Source of the DNA: Corynebacterium sp. UBA2622
Lineage (GTDB): Bacteria > Actinomycetota > Actinomycetes > Mycobacteriales > Mycobacteriaceae
Direction of reading: 5' to 3'
NCBI RefSeq assembly: GCF_002339505.1
Contig: NZ_DDJO01000013.1
Span: forward strand, 82,893-146,892
DNA length: 64,000 nucleotides
Shown: one piece after another, positions 33,080 through 44,611 of the stretch
Layout: each line of letters opens with the position of its first letter
Numbering within the stretch: position 1 is the stretch's first letter
Notes under the pieces: model-generated
Told to the model about the DNA's origin: nothing
Seen by the model: only the letters and a program-made list of their open reading frames with translations
Database searches by the model: none
Position numbers and translations under genes: made by a program

Positions 33080-35167
33080 ATGTCATCTCCCACCAAGGAC
33101 GACATCCAGAAGAACCCGGTTCCGGAGCAGGCCGTTGTAGGCCCGACCGATCACAAGAAGGCGGAGGCCAAGCCGGAGAAGGATCAGCCGGCCACCCTGC
33201 CCTCCACCCCGGACCGGGCCGCCGTGCGAGGCCTGGCCGACGTTCTCGACGGCCCCTTCAAGGAGCGCAAGGACGCCGTGCGCCCGCTGCTCAACAACGC
33301 ATCCTTCCTTCCGAAGATCGATGGGTCCCTCGACGAGATCCGCGCCGACAACCTGGAGAACGTCCAGGCGATCGCCGACTCAGGAAACATCCAGGACTCC
33401 TTCTCGCCGATGAACGGCGGATCCGGCGAGGTGGCTGCCGGCGTGTCCTCCCTGGAGCTCATCGCGCAGATCAACAACTCCGCCTGCATCAAGTCCGGCG
33501 TGCAGTTCGGTCTGTGGGGCGGCGCGATCGATGCCCTGGGCACGGAACGCCACGTGAAGTTCGCGCAGGGTGCGATGGATCTGTCGATGCTGGGCTGCTT
33601 CGCCATGACGGAGATCGGCCACGGCTCCAACGTGCAGCAGCTGGAGACCACCGCAACCTACGACCCGGAGACGCAGGAGTTCATCATCAACTCCCCGACG
33701 CCGGGTTCCAAGAAGGCCTACATCGGCAACGCCGCCCGCGACGGCCGCTGGGCCGCGGTCTTCGCCCAGCTCTACACCCCGGACTCGGTGGAGTCCAAGG
33801 GCGTGCACTGCATCATCGTCCGTATCCGCGAGGATGACGGCACCCCCTGCGAGGGTGTGACCCCCTCCGACCACGGCCACAAGGGTGGCCTGCTCGGCGT
33901 GGACAACGGCATGCTCATGTTCGATCACGTCCGCGTTCCGCGCGAGAACCTCCTGAACCGCTTCGCGGATGTCTCCGAGGACGGCACCTACTCCTCGCCG
34001 ATTGAGTCGAAGAACCGCCGTTTCTTCACCATGCTGGCCACCCTCGTGCGCGGTCGTCTCGGCGTCGGTGCTTCTGCCGCCGGTGCGACCCGCGCAGGCC
34101 TCGCCATCGCGGTGAAATACGCAAACGTCCGCCGCCAGTTCGAGGGCCGCTCCGCGGGTGAGGAGTCCCGCCTCATCGACTACCGCGAGCACCGTCGCCG
34201 CCTTCTCATCCCGATGGCACGGTCGTACGCCCTGGCAGTGTTCCAGAACAAGCTCCTCGAGCGCTTCCAGGACCAGACGAACGCGATCAACAGCGGCGAG
34301 TGGAACACCTCCGACCCGACCGATGAGCAGGACCGCGCCGGACGCGAGATGGAAACCCTGGCAGCCATCTTCAAGGCCACCGCCTCCACCCACGCCAACC
34401 GCACCCTCCAGGTGTGCCGTGAGGCCTGCGGCGGCGCCGGCTTCATGTCAGAGAACCTTCTCACCACCTTCCGCGCCGACGTGGACGTGTTCACCACCTT
34501 CGAGGGCGACGACACCATTCTCCGCCAGCTCGTGGGCAAGAACCTCCTCACCGCGTACGGCAAGGAGGTCTCCGAGATGTCCCCGTTCGGCATGGCGCGC
34601 TTCGTCGCCTCCAACATCGGTGACATCCTCACCCGCCGCTCCGGTCTTTCCGCCAGTGTGCAGTCCATCCAGGACCGCGTCAGCGGTACGGGCTCCCTCT
34701 TCGATGCCGAGACCCAGCTGCGCGTGGTACAGACCCGGGAGGAGCAGGTGCTGAGCTCCCTGGTCCGCCGAGTCCAGCCCGCCCGCAAGATGGAGCGCGC
34801 AGAGGCCGCCAAGGTCATCGACCGTTCCCAGGACCACCTCTTGGCCACCGCCGTCGCCTACGGTGACCGCATGATGGTCCAGGCGATGATCGAGGCGGAG
34901 CAGTCCATCCCCGAGGATTCGCCGGCCCGCCCCGTCTTCGAACAGATCCGCCACCTGTTTGTGCTGGACACCATCGTCACCCACGGTGACTGGTACCAGG
35001 AGCACAACGTCCTGCCCTCGGGCCGCATCAAGGCCGCCAAGGCCGCGATCAACGACCTCGTTGACTCCCTGGGCCCGTGGTCCGAGGTGCTGGTCGACGC
35101 CTTCCAGATCCCGCAGGTCGTCCTTGACCGCCCGATGATGACCAACGGCGGCACCGACCTGAGCTAG
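33080..35167 (+). CDS. acyl-CoA oxidase-like flavoprotein
   Basis: This 695-residue protein is longer than a normal acyl-CoA dehydrogenase (about 380-610). It matches the acyl-CoA oxidase architecture: FAMTEIGHGSN (residues 174-184), a FIINSPTPGSKKAYIGN substrate-binding loop, RRQFEG of the FAD domain and FTTFEGDDTIL with the presumed catalytic Glu475. A lysine and proline-rich tail (1-45) precedes the domain. It would form trans-2-enoyl-CoA, with oxygen or another acceptor receiving the electrons. Sequence alone does not decide oxidase versus dehydrogenase. The ATG at 33080 has GAAAGGAC upstream. Mycobacteria carry fadE5 in the equivalent place. Confidence 0.85.
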   Translation: MSSPTKDDIQKNPVPEQAVVGPTDHKKAEAKPEKDQPATLPSTPDRAAVRGLADVLDGPFKERKDAVRPLLNNASFLPKIDGSLDEIRADNLENVQAIADSGNIQDSFSPMNGGSGEVAAGVSSLELIAQINNSACIKSGVQFGLWGGAIDALGTERHVKFAQGAMDLSMLGCFAMTEIGHGSNVQQLETTATYDPETQEFIINSPTPGSKKAYIGNAARDGRWAAVFAQLYTPDSVESKGVHCIIVRIREDDGTPCEGVTPSDHGHKGGLLGVDNGMLMFDHVRVPRENLLNRFADVSEDGTYSSPIESKNRRFFTMLATLVRGRLGVGASAAGATRAGLAIAVKYANVRRQFEGRSAGEESRLIDYREHRRRLLIPMARSYALAVFQNKLLERFQDQTNAINSGEWNTSDPTDEQDRAGREMETLAAIFKATASTHANRTLQVCREACGGAGFMSENLLTTFRADVDVFTTFEGDDTILRQLVGKNLLTAYGKEVSEMSPFGMARFVASNIGDILTRRSGLSASVQSIQDRVSGTGSLFDAETQLRVVQTREEQVLSSLVRRVQPARKMERAEAAKVIDRSQDHLLATAVAYGDRMMVQAMIEAEQSIPEDSPARPVFEQIRHLFVLDTIVTHGDWYQEHNVLPSGRIKAAKAAINDLVDSLGPWSEVLVDAFQIPQVVLDRPMMTNGGTDLS

Positions 35168-35186
35168 AGCGCCACAGGGCCTAACG

Positions 35187-35232
35187 CAACGCCCCACCTC
35201 CCCGTACTGCGTCTCGGGGGAGTGCGGCGTTG
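35187..35232. terminator. hairpin between the oxidase-like gene and lipA
   Basis: CAACGCC and GGCGTTG close a stem with an inner C-rich/G-rich helix and a loop of about 12 bases, between convergent stops. It is imperfect in the middle and lacks a clear T-run. Confidence 0.55.
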
Positions 35233-35267
35233 TCGCGCGCTCCGGCCGTAAACCGGCGCGGTAGGGT

Positions 35268-36311
35268 CTAGCGGGTCACCACCGGGGTTTCCTGCGATGG
35301 GCCGTACTTGTCCAGCAGGGTCGAGGCCTCCTGGGCGGTGTCACCCTGCGAGGTCTCCGCCAGGTGGCGCAGGTTCTCCGGAAGTTCGAGGCCACGGTGC
35401 GCCATCGCCTCTACGTAAAGCTTGCCTGCACGGTAGGAGGAGCGCACGAGGGGGCCGGACATGACGGCGCCGAAGCCCATCTCGTAGGCGGCGTCGCGGT
35501 ACTCGATGAACTCCTCGGGCTTGACCCACCGCTCGATCGGGTGGAACTGCGGGCCGGGGCGGAGGTACTGGGTGATGGTGATGATGTCGGTACCCGCGTC
35601 AACGAGGTCGTGCAGCGCCTGCATGACCTCTTCCTGCGTCTCACCCATGCCGAGGATGAGATTCGACTTGGTGATCAACCCGAAGTCCCGCGCCTGCCGG
35701 ATGACATCGAGGGAGCGGTCGTAGCGGAAGGCCGGGCGGATGCGGCGGAAGATACGCGGCACGGTCTCCACGTTGTGGGCGAAGACCTCGGGGCGGGCCT
35801 CGAAGACCTCCTGCAGCAGGTCAGCCTTGCCGGAGAAGTCGGGGGTGAGATTCTCCACGCCGGTGTGGGGGTTAAGCTCGTGGATCTTGCGCACGACCTC
35901 GGCATAAAGCCAGGCCCCCTCGTCCTCGAGGTCATCGCGGGTGACACCGGTGATGGTGGAGTAGTTGAGGTTCATCTCCCGGACCGACTCTGCCACGCGA
36001 AGCGGCTCCCCGCGGTCAAGCGGCTCCGGCTTCGCGGAGTTGATCTGGCAGAAGTCGCAGCGGCGCGAGCAGTTGGCACCGCCGATGAGGAAGGTCGCCT
36101 CGCGCGATTCCCAGCACTCGTGGATGTTGGGGCAGCCAGCCTCCTGGCACACGGTGTGCAGGGACGCCCCGGACACCTTCTTCTTCATGTCCTCGTACTC
36201 GGGCCCCGTCTTCACCGCGTTGCGGATCCACCGCGGCTTCTGCTCGATGGGGGTTTGAGCATTTCGCTTCTCGACGCGGAGGAGCCTCCGGCCTTCAGGT
36301 GCAACAGTCAC
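35268..36311 (-). CDS. lipA: lipoyl synthase
   Basis: This 347-residue radical-SAM enzyme inserts two sulfurs into octanoyl groups to make lipoyl cofactors. The auxiliary cluster motif (cysteines in TVCQEAGCPNIHECW) and the radical-SAM cluster CSRRCDFC are both present. The GTG at 36311 gives the usual length. It has no Shine-Dalgarno, but TACGGT ends seven bases upstream. The frame stays open 16 codons further. It follows lipB by 63 bases on the same strand, and the gcv genes and aceF upstream encode its protein substrates. Confidence 0.95.
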   Translation of the reverse strand: MTVAPEGRRLLRVEKRNAQTPIEQKPRWIRNAVKTGPEYEDMKKKVSGASLHTVCQEAGCPNIHECWESREATFLIGGANCSRRCDFCQINSAKPEPLDRGEPLRVAESVREMNLNYSTITGVTRDDLEDEGAWLYAEVVRKIHELNPHTGVENLTPDFSGKADLLQEVFEARPEVFAHNVETVPRIFRRIRPAFRYDRSLDVIRQARDFGLITKSNLILGMGETQEEVMQALHDLVDAGTDIITITQYLRPGPQFHPIERWVKPEEFIEYRDAAYEMGFGAVMSGPLVRSSYRAGKLYVEAMAHRGLELPENLRHLAETSQGDTAQEASTLLDKYGPSQETPVVTR

Positions 36312-36318
36312 AACCTCT

Positions 36319-36324
36319 ACCGTA
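36319..36324 (-). promoter_or_regulatory. -10 box of a likely leaderless promoter (lipA)
   Basis: TACGGT on the minus strand ends seven bases before the lipA GTG, in the lipB-lipA gap. Confidence 0.45.
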
Positions 36325-36374
36325 GTAGCTGTGTCAAGCAGGGACGTGAACCACATCACCCGCCGGTGCCGCCG

Positions 36375-37154
36375 CTAGCGTGCCAGCCTGCGCAGCCCCT
36401 TGGAGGGGTCCGGGGCGGAACCGAAGGTGTGGTCGGCAACGGCCAGTTCGCCGGCGAGCGCCCGGTCGAGGGCATCCGTGAGGGGGGCGGCCAGCTCATC
36501 CGTGGGTACGGGCCGGCCGAGCTCGAGGCTCATGGTGGTCACGTCGGCGTCATCGATTCCGCAGGCGACGATGTGGCCGTAGGCATCCAGGCTGTTGCAG
36601 CAGTTCAGGGCCAGCCCGTGCATGGTCACGCCGCGGGTGATGCGGATGCCGAGCGCCGCGATCTTTCGGTCGCGGGTGGGCGCGGCCGCGTCCTTCGCCG
36701 GGGTGCTGGCGGGAACCCAGACGCCGGAGCGTCCGTCGATGCGCCCGGCGGTGGAGATCCCGGCCTCGCGCACTGTGTGGATGACCGCCTCCTCGAGCCG
36801 GCGCACGTAGTCCACCACATCCACCGGATCCGCGAGCTTGATGATGGGGTAGACCACCAGCTGCCCCTCTCCGTGCCAGGTGATGCGTCCGCCGCGGTCC
36901 ACCTGCACCACCGGGGAGCCGTCCGTCGGCATGTCCGAGGGCTGGGTGCGCTTGCCGGCGGTGTAGGTGGAGGGGTGCTCGAGGATGAGCAGGGTGTCGC
37001 CGATCTCGCCACGGCCGCGCTGAGCCGCGAGACCGGATTGGAGGTGCCACGCCTCCTCATAGTCCACGAGCCCCAAAGCGCGCACGTCGAGCGGCGCGTT
37101 TGAGGCCCGGATGGATTTGTCGGCGGGGAAGAACGGGTCGCGGGGGGCTGTCAT
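36375..37154 (-). CDS. lipB: octanoyltransferase
   Basis: This 259-residue enzyme moves octanoyl from acyl carrier protein to lipoyl-domain lysines, the step before LipA. Family motifs are visible: RGGRITWHGEGQLVVYPI, the lysine in RKIAALGIR and the catalytic cysteine in IVACGI. The ATG at 37154 is preferred, with TAATGT seven bases upstream. A basic N-terminal extension of about 30 residues precedes the domain. It lies after gcvH (22-base gap) and before lipA. Confidence 0.94.
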   Translation of the reverse strand: MTAPRDPFFPADKSIRASNAPLDVRALGLVDYEEAWHLQSGLAAQRGRGEIGDTLLILEHPSTYTAGKRTQPSDMPTDGSPVVQVDRGGRITWHGEGQLVVYPIIKLADPVDVVDYVRRLEEAVIHTVREAGISTAGRIDGRSGVWVPASTPAKDAAAPTRDRKIAALGIRITRGVTMHGLALNCCNSLDAYGHIVACGIDDADVTTMSLELGRPVPTDELAAPLTDALDRALAGELAVADHTFGSAPDPSKGLRRLAR

Positions 37155-37161
37155 GCCCCAC

Positions 37162-37167
37162 ACATTA
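37162..37167 (-). promoter_or_regulatory. -10 box of a likely leaderless promoter (lipB)
   Basis: TAATGT on the minus strand ends seven bases before the lipB ATG, next to the gcvH stop. Confidence 0.45.
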
Positions 37168-37176
37168 GTCCCGGGT

Positions 37177-37563
37177 TTAGACGCCGTTCTGCTGGGCGTA
37201 CTCGTCAGCCGTCATCAGCGGGCCCACCTCGGAGACCTCCACCTCGAAGAGCCAGCCCTCGCCGTAGGGGTCGCTGTTGATCAGCTCGAAGTTGCCGTCG
37301 ATGTCCTCGTTGACCGCGGTGACCGTGCCGGTGACGGGTGCGTAGAGGTCGGAGACGGACTTGGTGGACTCCACCTCACCGCAGGTTTCACCCACGGTGA
37401 CCTCGTCACCGACCTGGGGCAGCTCAGCGAAGACGACCTCACCAAGGCGGTCGGCGGCGACGTTGGTGATGCCCACGCGGACTTTCTTGCCCGGGGCCTC
37501 GTCCGGCGACGCGTTGATCCACTCGTGGTCCTCGGAGTAGTAGAAATCCTGCTGCAGTGCCAT
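37177..37563 (-). CDS. gcvH: glycine cleavage system H protein
   Basis: This 128-residue lipoyl carrier shuttles the aminomethyl group between the P, T and L proteins. The lipoylated lysine is in ESTKSVSDLYAP. The acidic, compact fold and the DHEWIN stretch near the N-terminus are typical. The ATG lies three bases after the gcvT stop, with AAAGGACG about 10 bases upstream inside gcvT. Confidence 0.95.
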   Translation of the reverse strand: MALQQDFYYSEDHEWINASPDEAPGKKVRVGITNVAADRLGEVVFAELPQVGDEVTVGETCGEVESTKSVSDLYAPVTGTVTAVNEDIDGNFELINSDPYGEGWLFEVEVSEVGPLMTADEYAQQNGV

Positions 37564-37566
37564 GGC

Positions 37567-38634
37567 TTAGGCGTCCTTTCGCTTGTAGAAGGGGGTCTCA
37601 CTGATAGTAAACGGATAGCGGCGCCCGCGGATGTCGATTTCCACCGCGGTTCCCACCTCGGCGTGCCCGGGGCTGATGTGCGCCAGGGCGACCGGGTAGC
37701 CCAGGGTGGGGGACGGCTGACCGGAGGTGACCACGCCGATCTTCTCGTCGCCGAGGTACACCTCCGACCCCTCGCGGGCGGCGCGCCGCTGATCCGACGT
37801 CAAACCGGCGATAACCACCGAAGCCTCGCGCCCGTCCAGCGCGGTCCTGCCCACAAAGTCCGCCTCCTTCTTCGCGTAGGCGCGGCCCATGCCGGCCTCC
37901 ACGGGGGTGATGTCGGCTGTCAGCTCGTGGCCGTAGAGGGGCATTGCGGCCTCGAGGCGCAGGGAGTCGCGGGCGGCGAGCCCGCAGGGGGTCCCCGACC
38001 CGATGACGGCGTCCCACACCCTCTGGGTGTCGGCGGAAGCGGCGATGAGCTCGAACCCGTCCTCGCCGGTGTAGCCGGTGCGGGCGACGATGACGTCGAC
38101 GCCGTCGAGCTTCATCAGGGCGGCGGAGTAGTAAGGGAGGTCGGCCGCGGGGGCGTCGAGAAGCGGCTCGATGACCTCGAGGGAGCGCGGGCCCTGCACC
38201 GCAACGAGCCCGAGCTCCTCGCTGCGGTTGGCAAGCTCCACGTCGAAGTTTGCTGCCCGAGCCTCGAAGGAGAGCCAGACAGTGTCCGTGTTGGCGGCGT
38301 TGGGAACGACGAGGAAGCGGTCCTCGCCGAGGCGGTAGGTGATGAGGTCATCGAGGATTCCGCCGTTTTCATCCACGATCATCGAGTACTTCGCCTTGCC
38401 CACCTTGAGGGGCGAGATGGAGGAGATGAGCGTGTAGTCGAGGAACGCGCCGGCCTCGGGACCGGTCACCTCGATCTCGCCCATGTGGGAGAGGTCGAAG
38501 ATGCCGACGTCCTCGCGTACCGCACGGTGCTCCTCGAGCTCGGAGCCGTACTTCAGGGGCATGACCCAGCCGCCGAAGTCGGTGAATGAGGCACCGAGGG
38601 ATTCGTGCGTGGCCTTCAGGGGGGATTCGGGCAT
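37567..38634 (-). CDS. gcvT: aminomethyltransferase (glycine cleavage T protein)
   Basis: This 355-residue tetrahydrofolate-dependent enzyme releases ammonia and transfers the methylene group from GcvH to folate. The N-terminal DFGGWVMPLKYGS and the GEDGFEL stretch of the folate-binding core match the family, and the length is normal. The ATG at 38634 has AAAGGAAG about six bases upstream. It is separated from gcvP by 10 bases and from gcvH by three, one operon. Confidence 0.95.
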   Translation of the reverse strand: MPESPLKATHESLGASFTDFGGWVMPLKYGSELEEHRAVREDVGIFDLSHMGEIEVTGPEAGAFLDYTLISSISPLKVGKAKYSMIVDENGGILDDLITYRLGEDRFLVVPNAANTDTVWLSFEARAANFDVELANRSEELGLVAVQGPRSLEVIEPLLDAPAADLPYYSAALMKLDGVDVIVARTGYTGEDGFELIAASADTQRVWDAVIGSGTPCGLAARDSLRLEAAMPLYGHELTADITPVEAGMGRAYAKKEADFVGRTALDGREASVVIAGLTSDQRRAAREGSEVYLGDEKIGVVTSGQPSPTLGYPVALAHISPGHAEVGTAVEIDIRGRRYPFTISETPFYKRKDA

Positions 38635-38644
38635 GGCGCTTCCT

Positions 38645-41533
<2,889 letters not shown>

Positions 41534-41655
41534 GACGTAACTCCTTGCGTCGCGGGGCGGGATTCTCCCAACAGTGTATCCAGCCGCCCGACATCCCGAG
41601 AGCACTTTGCTTATCGACGCGCCCCGCCAGCGCTACCGGCTCCCGCAGCGGGGGT

Positions 41656-41689
41656 GTGTGCCGGCGCGGGGCGGCGCAGGCGGGCACAC
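41656..41689 (-). other. inverted repeat between aceF and gcvP
   Basis: GTGTGCC and GGCACAC close a loop of 20 bases with GCGC/GCGC inside. It lies in the 209-base gap between aceF and gcvP. Whether it is part of a terminator or a gcvP operator is not clear. Confidence 0.4.
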
Positions 41690-41691
41690 CA

Positions 41692-41725
41692 AGAACCCGG
41701 CGGCGCTGTCGCACCACCGGGCTCT
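41692..41725 (-). terminator. hairpin after aceF
   Basis: On the minus strand AGAGCCCGG pairs with CCGGGTTCT (one mismatch), 18 bases after the aceF stop. The loop is large and the T-run poor, so read-through into gcvP is possible. Confidence 0.5.
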
Positions 41726-41742
41726 CTGCGGGTAGGGGCTGG

Positions 41743-44058
41743 CTAGATGTCCAGGTCGGACTCGAAGTCGCCGGCCTCGATGCGGTCCTTGATCGTGGTG
41801 ACGAAGCGTCCCGCGTCAGCACCGTCGACCAGCTGGTGGTCGTAGGTGAACGGCAGGTAGCACATCTGGCGGATGGCGATGGAGTCGATGCCGTCCTCGG
41901 TGACGATGACGGGGCGCTTCTCGATCGCGGCGGTGCCCAGGATGCCGGCCTGCGGCGGGGTGAGGATCGGGGTGTCCAGCAGGGCGCCCTCGGAGCCGAT
42001 GTTGGTCACCGTGAAGGTCGCGCCGGAGAGATCGTCCGGGCGCAGCTTCTTGTTGCGCGCGCGGTCAGCGAGGTCGGCAATCGCCTTGGCGATGTCCGCG
42101 AGGCTCATGTCCTGCGCCTTCTTGATCACCGGAACCAGCAGACCCTGCGGGGTGTCCACGGCGACGCCGATGTTGACGTCCGGGTGGTAGGTGATTTCCT
42201 TGGTCTCCGCGTTGTAGGACGCGTTGACGTTCGGGTGGGAGACGAGGGCCTCGGCGGCCGCCTTGACGAAGAACGCCAGGTAGGTGATGTTGACCTGGTG
42301 CTTGTCCTGGAACGCCGGCTTTACGCGCTTGCGCAGCTCCGCGACGCGCGTGACATCGACCTCCTGCACGTGGGTGAGCTGGGCCGTGGAGCGAAGCGAG
42401 TCGACCATGGTCCGCGCGGTGATCTCGCGGATGCGGTTGACCTTCTGCGTGGTACCGATGAGCTCCTGTTTGGCCGGGTCAACCGACTTGGTGGACCAGT
42501 TGGCTCGGGCGCCCTTCGCCTTTCCACCGGCGCCCTGCTGCGCGGAGCCGGAGGTTTCACTCTTGGCGGAGGCGCCCTCGGCGGCCGCGAGCACATCCTG
42601 CTTGCGGATGCGCCCGCCCACACCGGTTCCCTCAACCGTGCTGAGGTCCACGCCGTGCTTCTCGGCGAGCTTGCGCACCAGCGGGGTGACGTAGGGGACC
42701 TTGTCGCCGCGGTTATCGAGCTTCGCGGATGTGTTGGTGGCGCCGGAGGAGCTTTCCTTCGCGTCGGTCTCCGAGCGCTCGTTGGCGGCGGATCCCTTCG
42801 CCTCCTTCGCGTCATCGGACTTCGCGTCGGATGCGGAGTCGACCTTCCCTGCCTTTTCGGCCTTTTCGGCCTTTTCGGCCTTCTCGGCCTTCTTGGCTTC
42901 GGCGCGTTCCTGCTCCTTCGCGTCGTCCTTCTCCAGCTCCTCGGAGTCGTCGGAGGACTTTTCGGGCTTCGGCGCCTCCTTCCCGCTGGAGTCCGCAGAG
43001 TCGCCCGAGCCGGAAGCGGCCGCCTCGGCGTCACCGATGCGGGCGATCACGGCGCCGACCTCGATGGTGTCGTCCTCCTCGGCGAGGATCTCCAGGATGG
43101 TGCCCTCGACCGGGGAGGGGATCTCGGTGTCGACCTTGTCGGTGGAGACCTCGAGCAGCGGCTCGTCGACCTCGACCATGTCACCGACGGACTTCAGCCA
43201 GGTGGTGATGGTGCCCTCGGTGACGGACTCGCCCAGCTCGGGCATCTCGACATCCACGGACTCGCCCGAGCCCTTCTTGTTGCTCGAGGAGTCCTTGTCC
43301 TCGGACTTCTTCGGGGCATCCAGCGGGTTCGTGCCCTCGCCCTCGGCGGAGTTCTTCTCGGCGACATCCTCGTCGGTGTCGGCGACATTCTCCTCGCCCG
43401 GACCCTGCTCTGAGGAGTCGTCGGAATCCCCGGAAGCGGAGGCGGCGTCCGCGTCACCCACGCGGGCGATGACCGCGCCCACCTCGACGGTGTCGTCCTC
43501 TTCCGCGAGGATTTCCACGAGGGTGCCCGCAACGGGGGAGGGGATCTCGGTGTCGACCTTGTCGGTGGAGACCTCGAGCAGCGGCTCGTCGACCTCGACC
43601 TCGTCGCCGACGGACTTCAGCCATGTGGTGATGGTGCCCTCGGTGACGGACTCACCCAGCTCCGGCATCTCCACGTCGGTGGCGGCACCCGAAGACTTCT
43701 TGCTTTCCGCCTTCGGGGCGGGCTTGTCGTCCTTCTTGGACGCGGACTCGTCATCCTTTTCGGAGTCTTCCGACTCCTTCCCCGAATCGTCGGATCCCTC
43801 GGAGGACTCCGTCTTCTCGCCTTCGTCACCGATAACGGCGATAACCTCGCCCACGTCCACGGTGTCGTCTTCCTCGGCCTTGATCTCGAGGAGAACGCCG
43901 GAAACGGGAGACGGAATCTCGGTGTCGACCTTGTCGGTGGAGACCTCGAGCAGCGGCTCGTCAGCCTCGACGGTGTCGCCGACTGCCTTCAGCCACGTGG
44001 TGATCGTTCCTTCGGTGACTGATTCGCCCAGCTCGGGCATCTCAACAGAGTGAGCCAT
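41743..44058 (-). CDS. aceF: dihydrolipoamide acyltransferase E2 with three lipoyl domains
   Basis: This 771-residue E2 has three lipoyl domains (residues about 2-80, 127-203, 268-343) with lipoyl lysines 43, 167 and 308 in near-identical STDKVDTEIPSP contexts. Long acidic/lysine linkers separate them. A peripheral-subunit-binding domain spans about 453-492 and the acyltransferase core about 525-771, with His741 and Asp745 in DHQLVDGAD. In corynebacteria AceF is the E2 of the shared pyruvate/2-oxoglutarate dehydrogenase complex, because OdhA lacks lipoyl domains. The ATG at 44058 is preferred for the family N-terminus. Some databases call it sucB. The three lipoyl segments are near-repeats in DNA as well. 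Confidence 0.95.
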   Translation of the reverse strand: MAHSVEMPELGESVTEGTITTWLKAVGDTVEADEPLLEVSTDKVDTEIPSPVSGVLLEIKAEEDDTVDVGEVIAVIGDEGEKTESSEGSDDSGKESEDSEKDDESASKKDDKPAPKAESKKSSGAATDVEMPELGESVTEGTITTWLKSVGDEVEVDEPLLEVSTDKVDTEIPSPVAGTLVEILAEEDDTVEVGAVIARVGDADAASASGDSDDSSEQGPGEENVADTDEDVAEKNSAEGEGTNPLDAPKKSEDKDSSSNKKGSGESVDVEMPELGESVTEGTITTWLKSVGDMVEVDEPLLEVSTDKVDTEIPSPVEGTILEILAEEDDTIEVGAVIARIGDAEAAASGSGDSADSSGKEAPKPEKSSDDSEELEKDDAKEQERAEAKKAEKAEKAEKAEKAGKVDSASDAKSDDAKEAKGSAANERSETDAKESSSGATNTSAKLDNRGDKVPYVTPLVRKLAEKHGVDLSTVEGTGVGGRIRKQDVLAAAEGASAKSETSGSAQQGAGGKAKGARANWSTKSVDPAKQELIGTTQKVNRIREITARTMVDSLRSTAQLTHVQEVDVTRVAELRKRVKPAFQDKHQVNITYLAFFVKAAAEALVSHPNVNASYNAETKEITYHPDVNIGVAVDTPQGLLVPVIKKAQDMSLADIAKAIADLADRARNKKLRPDDLSGATFTVTNIGSEGALLDTPILTPPQAGILGTAAIEKRPVIVTEDGIDSIAIRQMCYLPFTYDHQLVDGADAGRFVTTIKDRIEAGDFESDLDI
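42852..42894 (-). repeat. nine-base tandem repeats in the aceF linker
   Basis: About four to five copies of a nine-base unit (CTTTTCGGC on the plus strand, one copy changed) encode the KAEKAEKAE run of the third linker. Length variation between strains is likely; the unit is a multiple of three, so the frame would be kept. Confidence 0.8.
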
Positions 44059-44198
44059 ATCCTTCTCGTCTCCTCGTGGGTTCGTTATTAAGCGGAAGCT
44101 ACAAAGCCTTAGCGTACCTTCTCCCCGCCCCGCGTGGTGAGGCTGGGTGCGCACACGCGAACCGGGCCGCGCGCCCCTTCGCGGGGTGGGCCGTTACG

Positions 44199-44204
44199 TA
44201 GGAT
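44199..44204 (+). promoter_or_regulatory. -10 box of a likely leaderless promoter
   Basis: TAGGAT ends seven bases before the GTG at 44212 and overlaps a possible ATG at 44203, which argues for the GTG as start. Confidence 0.5.
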
Positions 44205-44211
44205 GAGGGGC

Positions 44212-44607
44212 GTGTTCAACCTCTTCGGCAACCGCAGAACCTCCTCGTCCCTGAAGCCCCCCAGGGCACCCGGTGAGACCATCAGGCGGGAGGACGCCCA
44301 ATACCTGTTGGACTGGGCGGCGGGGCGCGCATTCATCGAGGGTTTTGTCGAGCCGGAAACAGTGGTCAACGAAATGTCGGTGGTGCTCGTGGACGAGAAC
44401 GGCGAGCACATCCGGCGCCGCATCGGCGGGCCGAAGGGGATCGATGCCGTCGCGCAGCTTCTGGGCATCCCGCTTTACGACGTCGAGGAGACCGGCTATC
44501 CCGAGCGCATGCGCAAGCGCATCGAGCGCGACCGTATCCTGCGCAAACGGGCGGAACAGAGGAAACGCCGCGCCCTGTTCGAGCGCGGCGAAAACCCCAA
44601 CGGCTGA
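44212..44607 (+). CDS. conserved hypothetical protein, 131 residues
   Basis: This 131-residue protein has a structured middle (about residues 20-100, with FVEPETVVNEMSVVLVDENGEHIRRRIGG) and a very basic C-terminal helix rich in arginine and lysine, which could bind nucleic acid. I do not recognise a domain. Homologues seem to sit beside aceF in corynebacteria. The GTG at 44212 follows TAGGAT by seven bases; an ATG three codons earlier is less likely. It is divergent from aceF and convergent with pepA (four bases between stops). Confidence 0.72.
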   Translation: MFNLFGNRRTSSSLKPPRAPGETIRREDAQYLLDWAAGRAFIEGFVEPETVVNEMSVVLVDENGEHIRRRIGGPKGIDAVAQLLGIPLYDVEETGYPERMRKRIERDRILRKRAEQRKRRALFERGENPNG

Positions 44608-44611
44608 ACGG

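Noticed and set aside
41534..41742. Glycine riboswitch before gcvP
   Set aside because: I looked for the conserved glycine aptamer core on the minus strand and found only G+C-rich inverted repeats.
42852..42894. CRISPR-like short repeats
   Set aside because: The units are contiguous nine-base repeats inside the aceF coding frame, without spacers, encoding a KAE linker.
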